Part shown: in pieces, positions 1-9,390 of the stretch
Layout: every line of letters starts with the position of its first letter
How positions within the stretch are numbered: position 1 is the first letter of the stretch
Assembly: GCA_007922195.1 (NCBI GenBank)
Contig: ML681963.1
Location: 58,444,584-58,508,583, forward strand
DNA from: Podocnemis expansa
Lineage: Eukaryota; Chordata; Testudines; Podocnemididae
Direction: 5' to 3'
Length of the DNA stretch: 64,000 nucleotides
Made by a program: the position numbers and the translations under genes
The notes under the pieces: generated by a model
Databases searched by the model: none
Seen by the model: only the letters and a program-made list of their open reading frames with translations
What the model was told of the DNA's origin: nothing

Positions 1-940
1 AATGTCAGGACCATAGAGATGTATGAAAGACCAGGAGGAGTTGATAGCTCTCATACCAAGGAAGTATGGGGAGAGAATGGGGAGTGAGTCTGTTGGCTAC
101 ATGGGGTGCCCTCCAGCCGCAGCAAAAAAATGAAGCTATTGCAGATGAAACGCAAAGCTGGACTCAAGTTCTTGCTGTAAAAAGCAAATACCACCAGAAG
201 GAGCTGTCCAATAAGGACCTTTTCAGGGCCTACATCCCAAACCCCATCAATGGGATCAGATCTTGAAGTGCTGCACTGCAATTCCCAGGGACTCTCAGGT
301 GCCAAGAAGGGTCCCTCTCCAGCTGGCCAGAGAACACATGCACAAAGCAGTGTGCTTCAGGAAACACAAGGCCAGTAGCACACAATGGTCCCGTCCTGGT
401 TTTGCTGTTGGAGAGGAACACAGTAAACTCATTAGCCACTCATTGACTACTTTGGTTCTAGAAATTGTCCACCTAGAGAGGCTGGAGGCAGCTCCTTCTT
501 GGAAAACCAACAACGCAGCTACAGCTGCAGCACACAGCACAGTTTTGGTGGAGCCTTTTAATAGAATAAAGCTAATTTGAGGCAAGGGAGTAGGCTCTGA
601 GCTTACCATACAGCTACAGCTCACTCTGTGATAGCACCTAGCAAGGCAGAAAAACCCCTCAACATCAGTTCTTATTGGCCTCTGCACTAAAGCTGGCCTC
701 AATGGTGTCTCTTTACCAAAGGGAGGTTACCTGGGGCTGATTTGACATATCATTAATGTAATTATTATTTACTGCTAAGGGACTGACTCACTCCAGGGCT
801 GGGGCTTGCAGTGAGTGTTTAGTTTTGCATATGCCAGTGGCTGTGTGTGTAGGGATGTGTTTGCGTGCATTGACTGGGAGCCAGTTATTTACCTCTGACC
901 AGCCTATGCTTGGAAGGGGAGTTTCTTTCCAGGAAAGGGA
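1..940. other. Non-coding stretch, no feature recognised
   Basis: Several overlapping open frames of 66 to 135 codons occur on both strands, but none has a recognisable domain and none stands out by composition. I see no repeat family here. It is probably intergenic or intronic DNA. Confidence 0.5.
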
Positions 941-945
941 AGAAA

Positions 946-1028
946 AACAAAAACACACATGCACATACAAACACATATGAGCACTCCAATGAAAACCACA
1001 CACAAGTGCCGTACACGCACACGCACAG
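946..1028. repeat. CA-rich low-complexity tract
   Basis: Interrupted CA/CACA runs with ACACAT and ACACGCAC variants fill about 80 bases. This is an imperfect microsatellite, read directly from the sequence. Open frames crossing it (for example on the minus strand at 788-1092) are low-complexity artefacts. Confidence 0.75.
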
Positions 1029-1970
1029 TCATGTGAAGCTCATAGCAGATTGACTTCTTCCATTCCCAGGCCGGCCTCGTGATTTTCAACATGGCCTGAG
1101 GGTCCTGTGCAACTGAGCCTGGGAACAGTTACATGGAACGTGGTTACCCTTGCAAATGTTAGCTTCTTCCCTTATCCAAAGGCTGCTCCAGAGGCTCCAG
1201 ACAAAGCCGGTCAGTGAGCACTGAAATATTACGACACAGAACAACTTGTTCAGAGCAGTCAGGAGCACTGAAAACCTGAGCAGGAACGGCAGTGTCCTTT
1301 GTGTATCATGAGGCTGGAATCCTGCCAAATTCCTCTGCACCCACAGCCTCTATTAAATGCGTCAATCATTTCTTGGCAACCCAGGCCCCAGAGAACTTCA
1401 GACATTTCAGCTGCTTTCATTAAAAGGTGAAAAATACAAGCCTAGCATGAGCAGGGACCAGAGTCTGAATGGGAGCTGCACAGAGAGCTGGGAGCACAGC
1501 AGTAGAGCCATCTCTGCTGAGGACTCAGGTACAAGGACGTATGTCAAGAGCCACAGTTCTCAGCCTGACACCCCTTGAGAATCTTTCAAGTCAGGGAACT
1601 GGCTCCTTTGGTGCACAAGAAAGCCAGGGGAGTTGTTGTTCTGGGCTCAGGTCCCGCTGTGCAGGTGGGAAATGAAGGGATGAAGGCAGCAGCCCATGTC
1701 TCTATAGAGCAGGGAAGATCCTGATGGGCAGGTGTGTAGGACACAGCAGAGCACTTTGCTCTTCTCTGTGCTGTTACAGGTACATTTGCTGGGTAGCTGG
1801 ACACATTCTTTGAAGCTAGATCTTCAGGTGGTTTTACATGCAGAAGATTCCTGAAGAACTCAGGCACCTTCCACCAAGAAGGATTGGAATTTTGAGGCCA
1901 GCTGCACAGGCTATGGGGAGGGAGCTGCATAGAAGTTGGCACCAGGGTGGCAGAGGTGGCCTTAAGCTAT
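1029..1970. other. Non-coding stretch, no feature recognised
   Basis: Mixed-composition DNA with short open frames on both strands (longest about 118 codons) that match no family I know. No repeat or RNA gene was seen. Confidence 0.45.
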
Positions 1971-1971
1971 C

Positions 1972-2280
1972 TGGGGCCCTAGGCAAAGGCCTGGTGTGGG
2001 GCCCCCTTCAGGATCCCCTCCAGTGGCCCCAACTCCCCTTGGCCACGCCCTTCCCCCATAACCCCAGCACTCTGCCTGGGGCCCCGAAGCCTCCACCGCC
2101 ATCTGCAGCCCCAGCTTCCCACAGCCAACCCCGCGGTCCTGGCACCCTGCCAAGGGCCCCAAGACTGCCCCACCACAAGTCCCGGGCCCCAGCTGCCTGC
2201 CAGGATGACAGGCATTCATGGCTTTTTGGGTGGATGACTTACTGCTTGGGGCCCTAGGCGGGCGCCTGCTTTGCCTACCC
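1972..2280. repeat. GC-rich segment bounded by direct repeats of TGGGGCCCTAGGC
   Basis: The 13-mer TGGGGCCCTAGGC occurs at about 1972 and again at about 2247, bracketing some 270 bases of very C-rich DNA. The overlapping 139-, 85- and 78-codon open frames on both strands reflect the absence of stops in GC-rich DNA. It may be one old interspersed repeat whose ends share this motif; I cannot name a family. Confidence 0.35.
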
Positions 2281-2739
2281 CAAAACTGCCTCTGTGGGGA
2301 GGGAGGCAGCTGGAGCAGCTCACAGTGATTCTGTTTTCATGACTCTGTGCAAATTTCCCTACAGACACATCTGCCAACACATCACACCTTTGGAGAAGAG
2401 AACAAGGAAAAGAAAGAAGCTTTCCCTCACTTACCCTGCAACTCTTAGGTCAGCTGCAAAGTGTATGACACCAGGCCTTAAACTACAGCCCCCGGAGAAG
2501 ATGGAGGGTGGGTGGGGGGCTTACAGAGGCTTTCTTCCCAACTATGGAGAATGTTCTGCTGCCTCCCACTGGAGGTGGGGAAAGGTGCAGAAACGGGCAA
2601 TGGGAGATTAAAAGAAAATCCAAGTTGAAGCTGACTCCAAGGTTCCTGCCCAGGGAGCTAAGCTGGATGTTTGTGAAGTAGAGTTAGAGCAGAGGAAGGG
2701 ACAGGAGTTAAGTCCCATGGGAGAAATGACAGAATGAGA
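2281..2739. other. Non-coding stretch, no clear feature
   Basis: No gene is visible. The part near 2575-2600 (AGAAACGGGCAATGGGAG) loosely resembles the CR1 segment that follows, so the CR1-derived block could begin earlier than annotated. That is too weak to call. Confidence 0.35.
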
Positions 2740-2784
2740 GGGGTTTCAGAGACAGGCAATGAAGATGAATAGGGGTCTGGAAAC
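2740..2784 (+). mobile_element. CR1 LINE fragment (C-terminal ORF2 segment), truncated
   Basis: The stretch reads like the conserved CR1 motif 'RATKMIRGLE' (here roughly QAMKMNRGLET), then stops at a run of 13 cytosines. The same segment recurs in the CR1 copy just downstream near 2975-3000. The two are therefore separate or rearranged copies rather than one continuous element. Confidence 0.5.
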
Positions 2785-2796
2785 CCCCCCCCCCCC
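2784..2796. repeat. Homopolymer C13
   Basis: A run of 13 cytosines lies exactly between two CR1-derived segments. Its length may be uncertain because homopolymers are error-prone in assemblies. Confidence 0.9.
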
Positions 2797-3406
2797 ATGA
2801 GGGGAGCCAGTGATTGTTACGTAGGAAAGGAGTCAAACATGAGTAAGGCAGGAGAAGTAATTCTTCCCCTCTACTCTGCCTTGATTAGGCCTCAATGGGA
2901 GTATCGTGTCCAGTTCTGGGCGTCTCATTTCTGGAAGATGTATACAAATTGGAGAAAGTCCAGAAAAGAGCAACACGAATGATTAGAGGTCTGGAACACT
3001 TGACTTATGAGGGAAGATTGAAAGAGCTGGGTTTGTTTAGTCTGGAAAAGAGGAAACAGAGGGGACATGATAACAGTTTTCAAGTACCTAAGAGGTTGTC
3101 ACTAGGAGGAGGGAAAACAATTGTTCTCTTTAACTGTGGATGATAGGACAAGAAGGAATGGGCTTAAACTACAGCAAAGGACATTTAAGTTAGACATTAG
3201 GAAAAAATTCGTGTCAGGTTGATTAACCACTGGAATAAGTTGCCTAGGGAGGTTGTGGAATCTCCATCCTTGCAAGTTTTTAAGAGCAGGTTAGAGACAC
3301 ACCTGTCAAGGATGATTTAAGAAGGTACTTGGTTCTGCCATTTGTGCAGGGGATTGGACTCAGTGACCTCTCATGGTCCCTTCCAGTTTCTATGATTCTA
3401 TGAATC
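2797..3406 (+). mobile_element. CR1 LINE, 5'-truncated 3' end
   Basis: Frame-broken translation gives the CR1 ORF2 C-terminal region: a segment like '[17 protein letters not shown]', then '[30 protein letters not shown]' split over two frames (about 2880-3050), then the R-R-R-G-D-type segment and 3' UTR. The copy ends with the typical CR1 3' tail: 'GGATTGGACTCAGTGACCTC', 'CCCTTCCAG', then TATGATTCTATGA. CR1 elements move by target-primed reverse transcription and are usually 5'-truncated, as here. The copy is dead: only about 600 bases of a roughly 4.5-kb element remain, with frameshifts. Confidence 0.92.
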
Positions 3407-3424
3407 TAAATTGGATGGGACGTG

Positions 3425-3690
3425 ATAAAAGTCTACAAAATAATGACTGGGCTAGAGTGATAGATTCTGTTCTACTACCCCATAAGAACAAGGAGACATT
3501 CAGTGACACTGAATGATGAAAAATTCAAAACATAAGGAGACACATTATTTGCAATGCATAAATAAACCCATGGAACTCTCTGCCACGGGATGTCACTGAG
3601 CCCAAGCACGGAACAAGATCCAAAGAGGGACCAGACATTTCTGTCAATAGCAAAACTAGTTAAAGCTATAATTAATGTTGGGTGGGATCT
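3425..3690 (+). mobile_element. Old CR1/L3-like LINE tail remnant
   Basis: The motif read as 'WNSLPRDVTEPKHGTRSKEGPDIS' (about 3571-3640) matches the ORF2 C-terminus of CR1/L3-clade LINEs ('LWNSLP.DV'). Upstream 'GATAAAAGTCTACAAAATAATGACTGG' fits the 'KVYKIMTG' segment. It is strongly diverged with no continuous frame, and lies directly after another CR1 tail, so it is probably an older neighbouring insertion. Confidence 0.65.
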
Positions 3691-3699
3691 AACACCTCA

Positions 3700-5876
3700 A
3701 GCCCCACAGAGCAAGCCATACTGTTAACTGGCCCAGGGTTGTGTGCCTCCCAGGCAACCTGCCCCCTCCCCATCAGGCAGGGAGAGTGATCCTGGGGCAG
3801 GAGTTCTGTAAACGAAGTAACAGCTATTACTGAAGATGGTACCATTTCCTTCCCCTTTGCTTGTAAGTCTGTTCGCTCCAGGGAGCACAGGGCATGATGG
3901 AACAGGGCCCCAGGTTAAAAATAAGCTTACCTCCAGAAAAAGGATGATAGATCCTGTTCAGGACCCTGCTACTACCTTTTGTGGGTTTGTCTGGAGTCTG
4001 GTGGTTTGCTACCAACTCATCCAGCTCACTGCTGGCCATCTCCTTGGGCGCAATCCTGTTTCCACTGAGCTATTGATCTGGTTTGGGCCATTGGCTCCCA
4101 TGGAAGCAGTGGCCGTTCAGTACCTTTCAGGATCGGGCCCAAGGGCACAGATGGACTCTTTCTCTTTCATTTGCTGTGGGAAGGGGCATGGTGGGAGAGC
4201 TTGGCTGTGATGATAATTAGGGAGATAAGCGAGTTTGGGATTCAGAGCAGCTGCCCTCATTCTGCTCATTATATCAACCAGGATGTTCCCACAGGCAGAC
4301 GTACCCTCCAGCCCTCGCAAAGCGGGCCTGGCTTTGAAAGGAAGTCATTAGCCCTCAGCATTTCTGGCAGCCCTCTTGGGAAGCTGCGGTTCTGTGGGGC
4401 CTGCGTCAGAGACAATGGAGCGTTACTGCAGTCTGCAAAGGTACGCGGTTGTGGCAGACCGGTTCACTCAGACACCTTATGCCTGATTCACAGCTCATGG
4501 AAATCAGTAGGGCTCATCCATTATTGACAATGGAAGGTGGCCCAGGTCATGTATGAACTTGCTAAGCGCTGCACAGAATGAGGGCAGCCCAGGGGGAAGC
4601 TCTGTTCTCCAGCTGCCAGTGGTGCCTGGTCCTAAGCTGGTAAAATGGGCCCCTGCTGCTCACTGAAATCTCTCTGGATTCCCCAGACCAAGGCCCTTGT
4701 AGGTGAGCCTGAAGTAGAGCTAGTCACTGCATGAGGGGCCTCTTCCAAGCAATCCTGATCACTGACCCTTTCTGCTCACACAGCCTCCACCCCTCACAGA
4801 TCTGGCCCTCGACTCCCGTCTCCCTGGCATCCTCTCTGCACACCCTGGCTTTGTGCTCTGGCCAGCTGGAGACATGTGGCTGTAGGGTGCTGCATGAGAG
4901 AGATGCTGGCTGGGAGCCAAGCAGCAGCGCTCAGGTCCCCTCCAGCAATTCCTCCAAACCAGTGATTTGGGGGGGATAGAATTGCTGGAATCAGCTAAAT
5001 GGAATAAAAACAGCTCCTTGAGGACAGACTGTGAGTTCCTAGGAGATGTTGTTGTACCTCCCAAACTCAGTGGGGTTTTGGGCAAGGGAACAGTCCCTGC
5101 GAGGGCTGGGGAGGCTGATAAGAGAAAGCAGGATGCCTGCCTGACCCAGGCCAGCCATCATGGGAGCTCTGAAGGCAGTGGATGAGGTGAGCTGGAGATG
5201 AGGAGAGCTGAGCACACTGTGTCCTGTGTGCCCTCCATCCGCACTTGTGCTGGGTGACTGCTGTGTCCCACAAGCTACCAGTACATGACAATCACAAGAC
5301 CCCCGGCACCAGGACTGCCATGGACACCAGAAATGAAGACCCATGTCCATCCCCTAGCTCAGCACTGTGGCGTTTCCTAGTGCAAATCTCCCTGCTCCCC
5401 CAGATGCTGGAAATAGGAGGCAGCTCCCCCTGACTGATCAGTTTCCAGTTTGGTTCACTGGCTGTCAGCACTGGACTATCCATATTGTTCCAGCCTCCTT
5501 CTCCCCACAGAGACCCACAGCATTCACCGTGCATAGCTGATATGGGAGTGACACCCATACATTCAGAATCAGGGGAACTTTGGCTGTAGAAATAAACCCT
5601 AGGACCCAGACAGTAGAGATCTCCTGCCAGGCCTTGGCCAGATCCTCCCGTAGGTGCCAGGTCTCTAGATAGCATCCTCCTTCTCCCTGGCATACCAGTG
5701 CCTGACTTCCACCTTACCTTTCCCACCTCCTGCCCCCAGCCTACCACTCCCACATGTCTGGGCTCAGTCCAGATCCTGCCTTGCCTTTCTCTATAATGAC
5801 TCTTCCCCTCTGCTGGGGTAGCTGGAGCTATCCTGCCCCTCTTCACTTCCCAGCTACATTTGTCTCTGCTTTCCAT
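3700..5876. other. Non-coding stretch, no feature recognised
   Basis: GC-rich single-copy-looking DNA. Open frames of up to 198 codons (minus strand, 5292-5888) lack recognisable domains, overlap open frames on the other strand, and have no plausible splice or conservation signal visible. I would not call a gene. Confidence 0.45.
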
Positions 5877-6278
5877 GGCTATGTCCACACATACATCATT
5901 ATTTTGAAATAACCCATTTCAAAATGAGTTATTTTGAAATAAAGTCCTTATTTTGAAATAAGTTAATTCGAATTAACACTTTGTTAATTCGAATTAAGGG
6001 AAAACCTGCTTTCGAAATAGCCGTTGTTTCGAAATGGTTATTTTGAAACAAGGCCGTTTGGACATCTTTCGAAACAGTTGTTTCGAAACAATGGTTTTGT
6101 TTCGAATCAACGTGTCCGAATGCCATTGTTTCAAAACAACTGTTTCGAAACAATGGCTATTTCAATTAGATGCGAGGTTTAACGGTTTTGAAATAACGGT
6201 GTGTTGTGTGGACATGCTGCTTCTTATTTCAAAACAACCTCTGTTGTTTCAAAATAAGAAGCCTGTGTGGACATACCC
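5877..6278. mobile_element. Non-autonomous TIR element rich in TTTCGAAA palindromes
   Basis: The ends are inverted: left GGCTATGTCCACACA and the reverse complement of the right end, GGGTATGTCCACACA. The roughly 400-base interior is almost entirely short palindromic words such as TTTCGAAA, TTTTGAAATAA and GTTTCGAAACAA, so either strand can fold extensively. The flanks share CCAT on both sides, possibly a short target duplication. The end motif GTGTGGACAT also occurs inside at 6205-6216, and a variant at 6056-6066, suggesting a composite or dimeric structure. It has no coding capacity; the open frames inside (5929-6153, 6034-6312) are by-products. I recognise this style from turtle genomes but cannot assign a superfamily. 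Confidence 0.75.
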
Positions 6279-7280
6279 CATGACTCCCTCCAGCCCAGTC
6301 AACCACCACTAAGCCATTGCTCTGACCAGGTCCTCTGTTGCACCAGGCTGAAGTATATCACAGCACCATCACAGATCTGCTTTGCCCCTCATCTTTCATC
6401 GTATCACCCCCCACCCCCCCCCCCACTCAGACAACCTCCAACGGCTTCTGTCACTAGAATCATTGCCCACTCTGCCCTCCAGCCTTGGAAGACCTGCATT
6501 TGGACCAGCTGTGCTGTGCCCACTCCTGTGTGTCAGGGCCCCCATCTGCGACATGGGGTTACTGACTGTTACCTCATTTATGACAGGACTAGAGACCCAT
6601 GCACGGAGAGGGCAGTAGGAGTGTGGGGTGTGCCAGCTATACATCTTTCTGCCTGAAAGTGCCAGCTAGCCCTGGCTGAATGGAGGGGGAGGTATGGAGG
6701 TTTTCTGTGTTATTCCAAGAAAGCCCATGAATGTGATAGGACTCTCTCCTGCATCCTCTGTATGCTGCTTGGCTTGTGGCTCTGCAGAGCAAACAGCACT
6801 GGCATGCTATGGAGCCCTTGGGATGCCATTAGTAAATAAATAGCAGTAGGTCTCATGTGACAGGTTATCACAGGATTCATGTATCAGCACAGCCAGACAG
6901 GACAAAAGCTCTTTGGGAGGCATTTGCCACCACTGGGCTCTCCCCACTCTTGCAAAATCATCTCCACTGTCTGGTCATGGAGGTTCAGCACTCCTGTTCC
7001 ACCACAGATTCCCCCTGCTGGAGCCTCCTTGCTGGGTCCCGGAGAGTTCCCCCATGCCCCAAAGGGCCATGCATTCTGCCTCTGCAATCAAGGGGATTAC
7101 CAGTCATTGTTGAAATTAGAAGGGTTTATTAGTTCTTAGGATCACAGCATAAAAAGACTTTGCTAGAAGCTACTTAGAAGTTATAGCAGTTACCATTTTG
7201 GGAGTCTTATCTTCTGGGCTCTCTCCATATCAGGTCATCATGGGGCACTGGCCTCTTTCCCTCCCCCTCACTTCCAGACC
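6279..7280. other. Non-coding stretch with a C-rich tract
   Basis: No gene or repeat family was seen. A cytosine-rich run (about 6407-6424, broken by single A bases) lies near the left side. Open frames of 60-130 codons on both strands overlap each other and look like chance. Confidence 0.45.
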
Positions 7281-7299
7281 CCTACCCTAGCCCCTCCCA

Positions 7300-8050
7300 G
7301 CCTAGGTGGCCACTCCACTGATCTTCACCTGCCCCAACCTGTTGCAACTGGTTGGTCAGGGCAGGGGGTCTTGGCCAGGTCTGCCTACCAGTGGCTGGGG
7401 GGGGCCCCATCTGCCCTCCAGTGGTCTCTGAAATGATCACACACCCATCGCCGACATATATGAATAATACACAGGCACATACACTACACTCTGGACCAAG
7501 TTTATGAGAGGCCAGGGGAGGCCCCGATTGGCCATTCTCTGCCTCCCCCACCGTGGCAGGAGTGGGCCCCAGCCAGGAATCAGGGCCACTGTGACAGCAG
7601 CCTGAGTCCCAGCCGGGGCCTGCTCCTGCCTCAGTGGGAAGAGCAGCTGCTGGCGGCAGTGGGACCTGCCCCCAAACAGGGTTGCAGAGCTGCCAGCAGT
7701 GGCAGGCCCCAGCCCTGGCTGGGATCATGGAGGTGGTGGGATCTGGCTGCAGCCTGGGTTGCAGACCCGCTGCCAGCCTTATGTTTTGGCACTGGCCAGG
7801 ACCTGGGGAGGTCTTCTGGCCGTGGGAATTGGCCCCAGAAGGAACCTGGAGCTGCCACTGGTGGCGGGTTCCAGCTGCAGCTGGGGACCCAGAGCTGCTG
7901 ACAGCAGGAGGGATCCAGCCCCAGCCACAGGCCAGGGATGTCATGCCACCTCTGGCAGCAGGATCTGGCCCCTGGTCTGCCAACAGCAGGAGCCAAATGG
8001 GGGGCTGGATATTTGGAGCTGCCTTCTCCCTGGCAGTCTCCAAAATCTAC
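7300..8050. repeat. GC-rich degenerate repeat block
   Basis: The block repeats variants of 'GAGCTGCCAGCAG', 'GCAGTGG', 'GGCCCCAGCC' and 'AGCTGGGGACC' at irregular spacing from about 7620 to 8030. It keeps open frames on both strands at once (253 codons minus, 140 and 173 codons plus), which is what GC-rich repeated DNA does without coding pressure. The predicted proteins are low-complexity (G, P, W, Q, C) with no domain. I read it as a decayed GC-rich tandem or interspersed repeat rather than a gene. Confidence 0.45.
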
Positions 8051-8954
8051 CCATGACTACATTCAGAGAAAATCCTCAAAGTATCTCCACTTCATCATGT
8101 CTTTTGCTCAGCTGTTTTCCTTGGATCCCTTCACACTCATCTTATTTATTCCTGCTGCCTCAGCCTGCTGTCTGCAGCCAGTGCCACCAGCGAATCCCCA
8201 CTCCTGTCCCTTGCCTCTAGTCAGGAGCTGGCTGCTTAGCTCTGCCAAACCCTCTGCTGTGTCCTGTGCTTCCTCAAACAACGCTGGCCTTGAGGTGCCA
8301 ATACAATCCTGACATCCCTTCTAGAGGCCAGATTTGAAGACAGTCAGACATCAGCCTGAGGACTAGCCGTGCACGCTGAGCACAGCAAGGAGGCAAAGAT
8401 AAAAAGCTAGGACATGAGGAATGGGTGCTGCAGGAAGCAGGACTGGCTGGGCTGGGTTCGAGGAGCTGCTGGCCTGGCCTCTCAATGGCCCCTTCGTAAT
8501 GTTTTAATTGCAGTGATTTAGGACAGGCAAAGGAGCAAGGGCTGGCGTGGGCACAAGAGCCTGGAAATGCAGCTACCAGATTTGCTCTGTGGACTCTCAC
8601 TGGAGGCAGGTGACTGAGGGGGAAGATCACACTTGTGCTGTTTGACTTTATTTCCAAATTAGCAGCACTGAAGTGTCACATCTGGAGCACTGAGCATGAG
8701 ATGGAATCCTGCCACTCTGTTCGCTCAGGTCGAAGAACCTGCCTGTGCCCCCACAGCCCACATGCTGTCTCCAGCCTTTCTGCCTAGCTCAGAGGCAGGT
8801 TTCCCTGAGTCTTGAGTCTCTCCACCCTCCAGGTAGCAAGGGTGGAGATGTCCCCAAAACAGAGACCGTTTCACACCAGATCCCAGTCACCAGATGGGGC
8901 TTCTCAAGGGGAGTGAGGTCAGGGCCCTTCCCACCATCATGCTAGCTCTGAAGG
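8051..8954. other. Non-coding stretch, no feature recognised
   Basis: No repeat family or domain-bearing open frame was seen. The 127-codon minus-strand frame at 8274-8657 has no recognisable motif. Confidence 0.45.
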
Positions 8955-9390
8955 GAGCTTGGCTCTGCAACAGGTGTCCCAAGGAAGGTTGTGGAATGGC
9001 TGCCACTGGAGGCTTTGGAGATCAGGTTGGTCACATGCCAGGCAGGGGTGGTCCTAAGTTATTTGGTCCTGTCCAATAGTTAAAGTATAATTTGACAGAG
9101 CCCGGAACGCTCCTAACCTCTGGGCCCCCTTCATGCATGCATGGGCTGCAGCCCAGGTAGGCTTTTGCAACCACTTCTCAGTACCACATTCATCGTTTAT
9201 CACTCCTGGGCCAGGGCAGGGCAGAACGTGCATTCCATCTGATTTTTATATTTTTCAGGGCCCTGGAACTCTGGCCCCTCAAGTTAGTGGGTGCAGTTCT
9301 GCGGTGTTCTGGCTTACTTTAACCCTTAGCCCTGTCTGGGTGTGGGGGACTGGACTGATGATCTCTCCAAGTCCTTTTCTGTGATTCTAA
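8955..9390 (+). mobile_element. CR1 LINE 3' tail, split by a hAT insertion
   Basis: The left part (about 8970-9073) reads like the CR1 3' region: GGAAGGTTGTGGAATGGCTG, a 'CCACTGGAGG' segment, and then GGTCCT. The right part (about 9337-9390) carries the canonical tail 'GGGGGACTGGACTGATGATC', 'TCCAAGTCCTTTTCTGTGATTCTA'. The two halves join logically if the hAT element at 9074-9328 and one copy of its target duplication are taken out. The CR1 insertion is therefore older than the hAT. Confidence 0.75.
9074..9328 (+). mobile_element. Non-autonomous hAT element inserted in a CR1 tail
   Basis: The left end CAATAGTTAAAGTATAA and right end ...TTACTTTAACCCTTA are diverged forms of the 14-base TIR seen intact at 24,388 (CAGGGGTTAAAGTA). 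The flanks are GTCCTGTC (9066-9073) and GCCCTGTC (9329-9336), which match at 7 of 8 positions, as expected for a hAT 8-bp target duplication that has aged. The interior shares words with the 24-kb copy ('GGAACGC', 'GGGCCC', 'TTCTGGCTTACTTTAACCC'). There is no transposase, so it needed an autonomous partner in trans. Confidence 0.8.

Noticed and set aside
5292..5888. 198-codon minus-strand open frame
   Set aside because: No domain or composition signal, and it runs into a MITE at its start. Likely chance.
7282..8043. 253-codon minus-strand open frame, the longest in the window
   Set aside because: The region is GC-rich and repetitive, overlapping frames are open on the other strand, the product is low-complexity and no domain is visible.
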